Source: Acanthamoeba sp. SK_2022b
Lineage: Eukaryota; Discosea; Longamoebia; Acanthamoebidae
Assembly (NCBI GenBank): GCA_027943245.1
Contig: JANDJZ010001760.1
Span: 37,704 to 101,703 of the forward strand
DNA length: 64,000 nt
Direction of reading: 5' to 3'
The notes beneath the pieces were generated by a model. That model saw nothing but the letters and a program-made list of their open reading frames with translations, searched no databases and was not told the DNA's origin. Positions 27,873 through 35,733 of this stretch are shown piece by piece (the stretch's first letter is position 1; every line of letters starts with the position of its first letter). The translations under genes were made by a program, and so were the position numbers.

Positions 27873-29561
27873 GTGAACATAAACGTCGCTAGTTTGTTAA
27901 ACGGTAACTACATTCTGTTACTGTTCGTGGTACTCGCACTGGGGCTGTGCCTCGGTAAACTCCGTCTGGGCTCCGTCCAACTCGGTAATTCCATTGGCGT
28001 TTTGGTGGTTTCGCTGCTGCTCGGCCAGCAACACTTCGCCATTAACACCGAGGCGCTGAATCTCGGCTTTATGCTGTTTATTTTCTGCGTCGGCGTGGAA
28101 GCCGGGCCCAACTTTTTCTCGATTTTCTTCCGCGACGGCAAAAACTACCTGATGCTGGCGCTGGTGATGGTCGGCTCGGCGATGGTGCTCGCCATCGGTC
28201 TCGGCAAGCTGTTCCACTGGGACATCGGCCTGACCGCCGGCATGCTGGCCGGCTCGATGACTTCGACGCCGGTGCTGGTGGGCGCCGGCGACACGCTGCG
28301 CAACACCATCGTCAACGGCCCGGCGCTGCTGGCGGCGCAGGATCATCTGAGCCTCGGCTACGCCCTCACCTACCTGATCGGTCTTGTCAGCCTGATCTTC
28401 GGCGCGCGCTACCTGCCGAAGCTGCAGCACCAGGACCTGTCCACCTCTGCCCAGCAGATCGCCCGCGAACGCGGCCTGGACACCGACAGCCAGCGCAAGG
28501 TCTACCTGCCGGTGATCCGCGCCTACCGCGTCGGCCCCGAGCTGGTGGCCTGGGCCGACGGCAAGAACCTGCGCGAACTGGGCATCTACCGCCAGACCGG
28601 CTGTTACATCGAACGCATCCGCCGCAACGGCATTCTGGCCAACCCGGACGGTGACGCGGTGCTGCAGGTGGGGGACGAGATCTCGCTGGTCGGCTACCCG
28701 GATGCCCACGCGCGGCTGGACCCGAGCTTCCGCAACGGCAAGGAAGTGTTCGATCGCGATCTGCTCGACATGCGCATCGTGACCGAAGAGATCGTGGTGA
28801 AGAACAGCAACGCGGTGAACAAGCGCCTGAGCCAGCTGAAGCTGACCGATCACGGCTGCTTCCTCAACCGCGTGATCCGCAGCCAGATCGAAATGCCGAT
28901 CGACGACAGCATCGTGCTCAACAAGGGCGACGTGCTGCAGGTGAGCGGCGACGCGCGCCGGGTGAAGAGCGTGGCGGAGAAGATTGGCTTTATCTCCATC
29001 CACAGCCAGGTGACCGACCTGCTGGCATTCTGCGCCTTCTTCATCATCGGCCTGCTGATCGGCCAGATCACCATTCAGTTCAGTAACTTCTCGTTCGGCA
29101 TCGGCAACGCCGCCGGCCTGCTGATGTCCGGCATCATGCTCGGCTTCCTGCGCGCCAACCACCCGACCTTCGGCTACATTCCGCAGGGCGCGCTGAACAT
29201 GGTGAAAGAATTCGGCCTGATGGTGTTTATGGCGGGCGTGGGCCTGAGCGCCGGCGCCGGCATCGGCCATAGCCTGGGCGCGGTCGGCGGCCAGATGCTG
29301 ATTGCCGGGCTGATCGTCAGCCTGGTGCCGGTGGTTATCTGCTTCCTGTTCGGCGCCTACGTGCTGCGCATGAACCGCGCCCTGCTGTTCGGTGCGATTA
29401 TGGGCGCCCGCACCTGCGCGCCGGCGATGGAGATCATCAGCGACACCGCACGCAGCAATATCCCGGCGCTGGGCTATGCCGGCACCTACGCCATCGCTAA
29501 CGTGCTGTTAACGCTGGCGGGTTCACTCATCGTGGTGCTATGGCCGGGGATACTCGGCTGA
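27873..29561 (+). CDS. ybjL: AspT/YidE-YbjL family transporter YbjL
   Basis: A 562-residue membrane protein with two transmembrane halves of about five to six helices flanking two cytoplasmic RCK_C (TrkA-C) domains at roughly residues 200-370. Highly conserved blocks include [40 protein letters not shown] and the mirrored [15 protein letters not shown]. The start is GTG at 27873 ([10 protein letters not shown]), matching the E. coli start; the frame is open to 27783. Substrate unknown; the family includes aspartate:alanine exchangers. Confidence 0.95.
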   Translation: MNINVASLLNGNYILLLFVVLALGLCLGKLRLGSVQLGNSIGVLVVSLLLGQQHFAINTEALNLGFMLFIFCVGVEAGPNFFSIFFRDGKNYLMLALVMVGSAMVLAIGLGKLFHWDIGLTAGMLAGSMTSTPVLVGAGDTLRNTIVNGPALLAAQDHLSLGYALTYLIGLVSLIFGARYLPKLQHQDLSTSAQQIARERGLDTDSQRKVYLPVIRAYRVGPELVAWADGKNLRELGIYRQTGCYIERIRRNGILANPDGDAVLQVGDEISLVGYPDAHARLDPSFRNGKEVFDRDLLDMRIVTEEIVVKNSNAVNKRLSQLKLTDHGCFLNRVIRSQIEMPIDDSIVLNKGDVLQVSGDARRVKSVAEKIGFISIHSQVTDLLAFCAFFIIGLLIGQITIQFSNFSFGIGNAAGLLMSGIMLGFLRANHPTFGYIPQGALNMVKEFGLMVFMAGVGLSAGAGIGHSLGAVGGQMLIAGLIVSLVPVVICFLFGAYVLRMNRALLFGAIMGARTCAPAMEIISDTARSNIPALGYAGTYAIANVLLTLAGSLIVVLWPGILG

Positions 29562-29584
29562 TCGATTAGCGGGAGAGATGGATC

Positions 29585-29616
29585 GGCGATAAAAATATTT
29601 TGATTTTTTTGTCGCC
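29585..29616 (+). terminator. Hairpin after ybjL
   Basis: GGCGATAAAAA (29585-29595) pairs with TTTTTGTCGCC (29606-29616), with one T-G pair, 24 bases after the ybjL stop. It probably ends ybjL transcription before rybB. Confidence 0.5.
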
Positions 29617-29621
29617 GGCCA

Positions 29622-29648
29622 GAACTTTCGTTGGGGGCCGCAGTCTGA
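29622..29648 (+). promoter_or_regulatory. Sigma-E promoter of rybB
   Basis: GAACTT at 29622-29627 and TCTGA at 29644-29648, 16 bases apart, match the sigma-E -35 and -10 elements. The predicted start falls at or next to 29655, the first base of the RybB match. rybB is a classic sigma-E target. Confidence 0.85.
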
Positions 29649-29654
29649 ATTAGT

Positions 29655-29733
29655 GCCACTGCTTTTCTTTGATGTCCCCATTTTGTGGAGCCCGATAATC
29701 CCGCCTTTTAGGTTCAAGATTATCGGGTTTTTT
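29655..29733 (+). ncRNA. rybB: RybB small regulatory RNA
   Basis: The sequence begins GCCACTGCTTTTCTTTGATG, the nearly invariant RybB 5' seed that base-pairs with outer-membrane protein mRNAs through Hfq. It continues with the TCCCCATTTTGTGGAGCCC block. The end is a Rho-independent terminator: CCCGATAATC (29691-29700) pairs with GATTATCGGG (29718-29727), then TTTTTT. The length of 79 bases equals the E. coli RNA as I recall it. A sigma-E promoter lies directly upstream. In E. coli it also sits next to ybjL. It represses omp mRNAs during envelope stress. Confidence 0.95.
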
Positions 29734-29976
29734 GTTGCCTGAAACAGCCCGCAATACCTGCTGTCGCTGCCTCGTCGTCAGACATAAAGCATCCTGCCTC
29801 TGGGTGTCGCTTACGCCAGCATCCCCATCAATGTGCAGGTTTCAAAATAGAAACGCTGCTTGTGGATTCGCCACTGTTCAAAGAGATAGCGTCACAAACG
29901 GTACTTAACAACAGCACTCTCGCCGCTGTCGGCTACCTATTAGGTTGATCTTAGCATCCCACCACTTCGGGTTTGC
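29734..29976. other. Gene-free stretch after rybB
   Basis: These 243 bases carry no convincing gene on either strand. They lie at the junction between conserved backbone and an AT-richer accessory block. In E. coli rcdA to mdfA follow rybB; here those genes are missing. No inverted repeats of an insertion sequence or att-like duplication were recognised. Confidence 0.5.
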
Positions 29977-30750
29977 TTATTGACTGACAGGAGCAGGCGG
30001 CCATTTCCCGCCACGCTTAATCAGCTCGTCTCTGATGCGCTCAAGAGACTCTTTCGCCTCACTGCCGTCCGGACTCCTATTAATCAGTCGTTGCAGTTGA
30101 TTACCCATCGTCCAACCCGAGTTGCCTCTTATATCGCTATCGGCGCCTTTTCCTAATAGAAGAATGACGTGGTCATAGGAGTGATAGTCTAAAGCATCAA
30201 TGAGTAACGTATCACCCAGTGAATTTCTTATATTTATATCAGCACCATGCTCCAACATGACCTCTAATGTCTCTGTATTCTTCGCAAGAATACTTTTAAA
30301 TATAATTGGCTTATTGTTGATTTTATCTTTTGCATTAGGAGAGAGCCCCCCATCTAACATGGATTTTATCCAGATTCCCTTATTTGCCTTCATAACAAAT
30401 TCAGCTGGGCTACTCCCCCCCTCAGCTCTTGGCTGCAGTGGGTCTGCTCCCGCCTTGACCAGAGCCGTAATGATCTTGAGCCGCTCTGGCGTGTTCTTGT
30501 CAAAGATAGCGTTATTTATCGCCCAGAATAATAACGTCATCTCCGCCTTGGCCGGCCGATTTAACGTTTCTTTGCTTACCGTCGGTAAAACCTTATCCAG
30601 CTTTTGCCTGTCACCCTCGTAGATGATCTTGGCGATGTCCAGCTGCTTACCTTCAAAGTAATCCTGTGGTTGTAGATCCCTACCTTATTCGCATCCCTGC
30701 ATCATGAGCATCGACAGCAACATGATAATGATAAGAGTGCTGTGCCTCAT
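29977..30750 (-). pseudogene. Ankyrin-repeat lipoprotein, second copy, broken by an early stop
   Basis: Read from an ATG at 30750, the frame is 774 bases, exactly as long as the intact neighbour at 30840-31613. It encodes a signal peptide with lipobox MQGC, and then codon 22 is TAA (30685-30687), where the neighbour has lysine. After that the frame is open to 29977, with ankyrin-type repeats (EHGADINIRNSLGDTLLIDA and a following GKGADSDIRG). A restart at the internal ATG at 30540 would give a 187-residue protein without a signal. Likely a decayed duplicate of an immunity-type gene. Confidence 0.8.
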
Positions 30751-30839
30751 GCCATCTCCATTTTTAACATAACCACGGCCCAACTTTGCTTTATTACTGT
30801 ATCAGTATCCCTCTACACCCTTGGGATACCGAGAACAGC

Positions 30840-31613
30840 TTATTTACTGACAGGAGCAGGCGGCCATTTCCCGCCACGCTTAATTAGCTCGTCTTTGATG
30901 AGCTCAAGAGACGCTTTCGCCTCACTGCCGTCCTGACTCCTATTAATCAGCCGTTGCAGTTGATTACCCATCGTCCAACCCGAGTTGCCTCTTATATCGC
31001 TATCGGCACCTTTTTCTAAAAGAAGAATGACGTGGTCATAGGAGTGATAGTCTAAAGCATCGATGAGCAGCGTATCACCCAGTGAATTTCTTATATTTAT
31101 ATCAGCACCATGCTCCAACATGACCTCTAATGTTTCTGTGTTTTTTGCAAAGATGCTATTAAATATAATGGGTTGATTATGAACCTTATCCCTAGCATTT
31201 GGAGAAAGTCCGCCCTCTAACATAGCCTGTATCCAGATACCTTTATCCGCTTTCATAACAAATTCAGCTGGGCTACCTGGCGTGTTGGGTTGAGGCTGTA
31301 AAGGATCTGCGCCGGCTTTTACCAAATCAGTGATAATTTTCAGCCTTTCAGGTGTGGTTTTATCATAGATGGCATTGTTTATTGCCCAGAACAATAAGGT
31401 CATTTCTTCCTTAGCTGGACGATTTAAGATCTCTTTGTTTACTGATGATAACTGTTTATCCAACTGCGGCCTGTCACCATCATAAATGGCTTTGGCAATG
31501 TCCAATTGCTGACCGTCAAAATAATCCTGCGGTTGTAAATCCATACCTTTTTCGCACCCCTGCATGATGAGCGTAGACACTACCATCGTGATAATGAGAA
31601 TAAGTTTTTTCAT
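30840..31613 (-). CDS. Ankyrin-repeat lipoprotein, probable immunity protein of the adjacent lipase
   Basis: A 257-residue lipoprotein with signal peptide MKKLILIITMVVSTLIMQGC (lipid-bearing Cys20). Ankyrin-like repeats span about residues 70-235: ERLKIITDLVKAGADPLQPQ, then AMLEGGLSPNARD, TLEVMLEHGADINIRN and HVILLLEKGADSDIRG. Its ATG overlaps the lipase stop by four bases (31610-31613, ATGA), a sign of obligate co-expression. Envelope-anchored repeat proteins next to secreted lipases typically protect against the lipase; this role is inferred. Base composition is clearly AT-richer than the chromosome. Confidence 0.75.
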   Translation of the reverse strand: MKKLILIITMVVSTLIMQGCEKGMDLQPQDYFDGQQLDIAKAIYDGDRPQLDKQLSSVNKEILNRPAKEEMTLLFWAINNAIYDKTTPERLKIITDLVKAGADPLQPQPNTPGSPAEFVMKADKGIWIQAMLEGGLSPNARDKVHNQPIIFNSIFAKNTETLEVMLEHGADINIRNSLGDTLLIDALDYHSYDHVILLLEKGADSDIRGNSGWTMGNQLQRLINRSQDGSEAKASLELIKDELIKRGGKWPPAPVSK

Positions 31614-33091
31614 ATTCTTCCCTTGATTGTGGCAATGTCATCGTCTTTTTCATTTTCAATGCATTGTATCGCCTGGTCTATACCGTGCTTATCCAGCAGT
31701 GAGCCTGTTCCACCGGAAAGCGTGTGTTTTACTCCCACGGCGTCAGGCGCCAACATGGACAACCGTTCTTTCGCCATCACCGCCGGCGGATAAAATTTGA
31801 GGTCTTTGGCATCCTCCCACAAATCAACCTCCTGCAGCTTGGTCAACAGCTCCCCTTTCACGCGATACGCCTGAATATTATCGACACTGCCTATTATAGA
31901 GCCGCCGTATTTTTCTACGGTTCCCGCATGCAATCCAGCGGCATTAAACGTCCAAGCTGGCTTGCCGCTGGCCATGGAGGCAGCAGACGCCATGCCACCG
32001 CCTAATGAGTGACCTGCAACGTCGATATTGGATACCTTTGAAATTTTATCGCCAATACCAACCGCTTTTTTGTAGTATTCAGAATTAAGCCCTATTCCCT
32101 GAGCACCGTTGTTTTTCCAGTCACTGAGATTTTTAATGCCTGATAAGTCACCCCTTATTAAGGCTTTTTGGGTTGCGCGGCTTATTCCCTCCGGGAATTC
32201 TGGTGCCCGCGATCCGCGGAATACCACCGTCGGGTTCATCGCCTTGCCAAAGACACTTTCGTCTGGCTGATAAACTCGGGCTAAAAAGTCAGGATTCATT
32301 GGTTTGTCATAAAGCATGTTACTGCTCAAACCAAGCCGGCCCAGCGCCCCATCATTGTTACTGATGTCCTTCCAGCCCTCAGGGATGTCTATCGTGTCCT
32401 TGAGCGGGTTAGTGGTCTTGTAAACATTCTCAGCCAACTTCGCCTTTTCGACCGCGACGTTGTTCTCCGCCAATCGCTGTGCCGCCATGCGCGCATCCGG
32501 GTAAATGCTGCGGTTGCCTCGCCCTATCAGGTACTGGCGTTCTTGCCAGCGTTCTGCCTTGGTCATCGGACGGATGGCCTGTACCGTGGCGGCAACGGTT
32601 GCCACTGCGGTAGCGATAGCTTGCTGCAGAGGGGGATTCCGGGTCGTATTCTGCCTCGCTGGCAGCACCGTCGGTTTTGCCCGCCGGCCATAGCGGCTGA
32701 CCATTTCTTCATAGCGGGCGATCACGCGCCCAGTTGGATAAAAGGCAGGAAGAGAGCTGCAGGGATAGCGCTGTAATCGGCCTTCCGCGTCGACGTAAAA
32801 CGCGTATTTGGTCGGCGTCCAGGCGCCCATTCCCTCATCAATCGCCAGCAAACCGCCCCGGTTGAGATCATCGAACACGCTGCGCTTCACAGCCGCGTCC
32901 TCACGATAACCGGTGACGCCAATACCGGATTGAGTATTACGGGTTATGGCATACCGGCTGCTTATCGATATGCCGGCTGCGCCGCCAAACAGATAATGCC
33001 GTTCCAGCTCATGGCGCGCTTGTGTCGGGGTGAGTATCCGGGAGAAACTTTCCGGCGCCGTGTGTTCAGAAAAGAGAGAGAGCAGCTTCAT
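31610..33091 (-). CDS. Alpha/beta-hydrolase lipase, candidate secreted antibacterial effector
   Basis: A 493-residue protein without a signal peptide. The C-terminal half is a lipase domain: FRGS at 291-294 (oxyanion region), nucleophile elbow GHSLGGG with Ser362, then FNAAGL and a D404 candidate in VDNIQAYRVKGELLT, with H456 or H469 as possible catalytic histidines. This layout resembles DUF2974/class-3-like lipases found in type VI secretion effectors. The N-terminal 180 residues (a GGAAGISIS-rich part) have no recognised domain. The frame is open to 33328; ATG 33091 was chosen for domain fit, but the RBS is weak. Coupled to the ankyrin lipoprotein. Confidence 0.72.
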   Translation of the reverse strand: MKLLSLFSEHTAPESFSRILTPTQARHELERHYLFGGAAGISISSRYAITRNTQSGIGVTGYREDAAVKRSVFDDLNRGGLLAIDEGMGAWTPTKYAFYVDAEGRLQRYPCSSLPAFYPTGRVIARYEEMVSRYGRRAKPTVLPARQNTTRNPPLQQAIATAVATVAATVQAIRPMTKAERWQERQYLIGRGNRSIYPDARMAAQRLAENNVAVEKAKLAENVYKTTNPLKDTIDIPEGWKDISNNDGALGRLGLSSNMLYDKPMNPDFLARVYQPDESVFGKAMNPTVVFRGSRAPEFPEGISRATQKALIRGDLSGIKNLSDWKNNGAQGIGLNSEYYKKAVGIGDKISKVSNIDVAGHSLGGGMASAASMASGKPAWTFNAAGLHAGTVEKYGGSIIGSVDNIQAYRVKGELLTKLQEVDLWEDAKDLKFYPPAVMAKERLSMLAPDAVGVKHTLSGGTGSLLDKHGIDQAIQCIENEKDDDIATIKGRI

Positions 33092-33472
33092 ACGGCACCA
33101 GCCCGTACGTCGCTTCCCTGAGGCGGCGTTCCGGCCCCTTTCCTTGTCACCTCGCCGAGATTTAGCGAACGATAACGCATTGGATATCCTTATCTTGCAG
33201 GTCACTGCATGTCCGTGAATGTTCGAAAAACTAGCACAATTCAGCAAAGATTGCTTTGTTGTCTTGCTGTTCACACCGTAACACCCGGTGGAGGAAATCC
33301 ATGCAATGGCGTTTTTCGGCAGCGGCATCTGGCATACGCCATAGGAAAATAAATCTCAGATAAAAGCCTGGCGGAAAATCAGAAGGGATATAGAGAAAAA
33401 GAAAAATGGCACACCCGACGTTGCTGGGCTGCTTTTGCTGCGCCGGCCACAGGCCGGCGCAGCAACGCCCGT
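33092..33472. other. Gap between the lipase and the OsmE-like gene, with a 14-pair inverted repeat
   Basis: No gene was recognised apart from the upstream extension of the lipase frame (to 33328). The lipase promoter should lie here. At 33435-33465 TTGCTGCGCCGGCC pairs perfectly with GGCCGGCGCAGCAA around ACA, directly after the OsmE-like stop codon. No T-run follows on either strand, so it is a strong hairpin that probably ends the OsmE-like transcript. Confidence 0.55.
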
Positions 33473-33823
33473 TTAGAACCGCTGTTTGATAGGTTCATCA
33501 CTGTTCAGATTGCCGTTGGCCTGCGCTTCTCCGCAGGTGGTGGGGCCAAAGGCCACCACTTTGCCGTCGCTGTTTCTGAAGCCGACGTAGAACGGCGTCA
33601 CGGTGCCGTTCGGCAAGCGGTGGTTATAGTCGTGGCACACGCCCTGGCCGTTCAGCGTCGGCCGGGTGGCGATCGGCGCGCCGAAATCCCGGCTGACCGA
33701 GCGCTTGTCGGCGCCGACGTAAAAGGCCTCGGCGATCTTTTGATCGCGCAACAGGCTGAAGGTATCGCAGCCGGTTAACAACAGGCTCACCGCCACAACG
33801 GCACTCCCTAACCCTTTACTCAT
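33473..33823 (-). CDS. OsmE-like lipoprotein
   Basis: A 116-residue lipoprotein with lipobox LLTGC (Cys19). The mature part resembles OsmE/SmpA-type small lipoproteins: a helix (LLRDQKIAEAFYVG), a (K)RSVSRDFGAP turn equivalent to the MSRAQVAQIAGKP of OsmE, then strands with VCHDYNHR and a C-terminal TTCGEAQ. The two mature cysteines (in GVCHDY and TTCGEA) correspond to the OsmE pair. Function is unknown; OsmE is osmotically induced. It lies between the lipase module and the sugar-acid cluster and appears monocistronic. Confidence 0.65.
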   Translation of the reverse strand: MSKGLGSAVVAVSLLLTGCDTFSLLRDQKIAEAFYVGADKRSVSRDFGAPIATRPTLNGQGVCHDYNHRLPNGTVTPFYVGFRNSDGKVVAFGPTTCGEAQANGNLNSDEPIKQRF

Positions 33824-34006
33824 TTTTCACTCCCTCTATATATATTGAACCTGGCGGCAATTACGCTGTTTTGCCGGGTAAACGTCGGCGAGCGCCCAAG
33901 GGCGTGCCTGCTCGCTAGAGCATTAAAAAGAGAAGCCATACAAATTAATGATTCAACGAATGAGATAACCGCCCCATCGCCGTGGAAAGAACCGGATGTA
34001 GAAGCG

Positions 34007-34699
34007 TTACAGTTTGCGGATCACATTGCCAATCAGGCATTTCACGGCGTTGACTTGCGCCGTCAGCCCCGGCTTGTCGGCGGGAAACACGCCGTCCAGC
34101 GCCGCGGTACCGACGGTGAAGCCAACCGCATTGCCCGTCACCACGGCGGCGATGCGATCTTCGCGGTCGATAGACCCGGCGATATAAACCGGTTTGTCGA
34201 CCGCATCGCACACCCGCCGAATCAACGTCGGCACGTCGCCGGCAAAGCGGTAGGCCAGCAGATCCAGCCCTGTCACGCCCGGTAAAGCGGCGCGCTGGCG
34301 GGCGCTGGCGACAATGTCTTCGATGTCACCTTCCAGCACGCTGGGGTGGCCGCTGATGCGGCCAGCAAACGGATAGTAGCGCAGGCCAGACTGACGAATG
34401 ATCGGCAGCACGCTTTCCGGCCGCGTTCCCCCCATCAATACATCAACGCCCAACGCCAGCGCCGCACGCGCCGAATTCATCTCGCTGTCCTCATCCAGGC
34501 TAACCACTTCCAGATAAGCGGTGGCGCCACCGGCGTGGATCGCCTGCGCCAACTGTTTGAGTTGATCCAGCGGCAGGCCGATATCCTTAAAGCCGATATG
34601 CTTCACGCCGGCAGCCAGCACCTCTGGTAGCCGCGCTTGCGCATCGGGCACCGTGCTGTCGTTGCGCGTCAGCATGAAAATAAACTCGGGTGTGTGCAT
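34007..34699 (-). CDS. TIM-barrel (HisA/HisF-like) protein of the sugar-acid cluster
   Basis: A 230-residue cytoplasmic protein with a beta/alpha-barrel pattern: FIFMLTRNDSTV at strand 1, HIGFKDIGLP, AYLEVVSLDEDSEMNSARAA, VDVLMGGTRPESV, ISGHPSVLEGD, and a C-terminal phosphate-site-like VYIAGSIDREDRI and GFTVGTAALDG. No precise family was recognised. It is the third gene after dtnK- and pdxA2-like genes, 32 bases after the latter, with RBS AGGAAA, so it probably acts on a phosphorylated four-carbon intermediate. That link is from context only. Confidence 0.6.
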   Translation of the reverse strand: MHTPEFIFMLTRNDSTVPDAQARLPEVLAAGVKHIGFKDIGLPLDQLKQLAQAIHAGGATAYLEVVSLDEDSEMNSARAALALGVDVLMGGTRPESVLPIIRQSGLRYYPFAGRISGHPSVLEGDIEDIVASARQRAALPGVTGLDLLAYRFAGDVPTLIRRVCDAVDKPVYIAGSIDREDRIAAVVTGNAVGFTVGTAALDGVFPADKPGLTAQVNAVKCLIGNVIRKL

Positions 34700-34731
34700 G
34701 GTGTTTCCTTATTGTCTTCAGGTGATATGAG

Positions 34732-35733
34732 TTATTGGGCGTGCAACATTTTTTCCGCCTGCCGGAAGGCGTACAGCAGGCTGGCGTGTTCCGCCCGTCC
34801 GCTGCCCGCGATATCGAACGCCGTACCGTGGTCGACCGAGGTGCGGATAAACGGCAGGCCGACGGTGACGTTAACGCCGTGATCCACCCCGAGATATTTC
34901 ACCGGGATCAGGCCCTGGTCGTGATATTGGGCGACCACAATGTCGAACTCCCCGCGCCGGGCGCGCATGAAAACGGTATCGCCGGGCCAGGGGCCGCTGA
35001 CGTCCAACCCCTGTTCCCGCGCCAGGGCGATGGCGGGCACGATGACGTCAAGATCTTCGCGGCCGAACAGGCCGTTCTCCCCGGCGTGCGGATTCAGGCC
35101 GGCCACCGCAATGCGCGGTTTCGCTATGCCCAGCGCCCGACAGGCCGTTTGCGCCAGATGAAACGCGCGCAGTTCGTTTTCCACGGTCGCCGCGTCGATG
35201 GCGTCCCGCAGCGAAACGTGAATGGAAACCAGGATCACCCGCAGCTCGTCGTTGGCCAGCATCATGGCGAAGTCCTGGGTGCCCGAGCGCGCCGCCAGGA
35301 TCTCGGTGTGCCCCGGATAATCGATCCCCGCCAGGCGCATCGCCTCCTTGTTCAACGGTGCGGTGACGATGCCGGCGATGCACCCCGCCAACGCCAGATC
35401 GATGGCGGCAACTACCCAGGCATAAGACGCCGCGCCTGCGCGCTTATCGAGCCTGCCGAGGGGCAGGTCCGCCGGCAGCGCAACGCCGGCGGAATAGACG
35501 GCGGTTTCTCCCCGCATCCAGGCTTCGTCCCATCCCGCCAGCGAGGCGGGCAGCTCGCGGATGTGCAGCGTCAGCCCCAGACTGGCCGCCGCGCGCGCCA
35601 GGGCACCGGCATCGCCAATCACCACATAAGGCGTACTCAACCGCTCTGTGGCCGCCAGTTTGGCGATGATCTCCGGCCCGATGCCGGCGGGATCGCCCAT
35701 GGTTATCGCCAGCGGCAAGGTGGAAAGGGTCAT
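34732..35733 (-). CDS. pdxA2: PdxA2-like 4-phospho-D-threonate/erythronate dehydrogenase
   Basis: A 333-residue member of the PdxA family of metal-dependent oxidative decarboxylases. Motifs are GDPAGIGPE (13-21), TAPLNKEAM, the metal-site histidine in YPGHTEI, GLNPHAGENG, QYHDQGLIPVKY and RTSVDHGTAFDIAG. Pairing with a DUF1537 kinase identifies it as the PdxA2 type, which converts 4-phospho-threonate (or erythronate) to dihydroxyacetone phosphate and CO2, rather than the pyridoxine-synthesis PdxA. It overlaps the kinase stop by four bases (35730-35733). Confidence 0.88.
   Translation of the reverse strand: MTLSTLPLAITMGDPAGIGPEIIAKLAATERLSTPYVVIGDAGALARAAASLGLTLHIRELPASLAGWDEAWMRGETAVYSAGVALPADLPLGRLDKRAGAASYAWVVAAIDLALAGCIAGIVTAPLNKEAMRLAGIDYPGHTEILAARSGTQDFAMMLANDELRVILVSIHVSLRDAIDAATVENELRAFHLAQTACRALGIAKPRIAVAGLNPHAGENGLFGREDLDVIVPAIALAREQGLDVSGPWPGDTVFMRARRGEFDIVVAQYHDQGLIPVKYLGVDHGVNVTVGLPFIRTSVDHGTAFDIAGSGRAEHASLLYAFRQAEKMLHAQ

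Larger units (their letters stand above)
29977..31613 (-). repeat. Tandem duplication of the ankyrin lipoprotein gene
   Basis: Two 774-base units (29977-30750 and 30840-31613) lie head to tail, separated by 89 bases. The 3' third is nearly identical, including long identical runs around the EHGADINIRNSLGDTLL region, while the 5' half differs at many positions. This suggests an old duplication with later gene conversion of the 3' part. Confidence 0.85.

Noticed and set aside
27918..29270. 450-codon open frame antisense to ybjL
   Set aside because: Shadow of a high-GC gene: the composition is dominated by His, Ala, Gln and Val typical of antisense translation, it lacks domains, and ybjL on the other strand is strongly conserved.
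29977..31613. Insertion sequence explaining the ankyrin duplication
   Set aside because: No transposase, terminal inverted repeats or target duplications were found around either copy.
34732..35733. pdxA of pyridoxine synthesis
   Set aside because: The gene is coupled to a DUF1537 sugar-acid kinase and a LysR regulator rather than ksgA/surA, so the PdxA2 catabolic type fits better.
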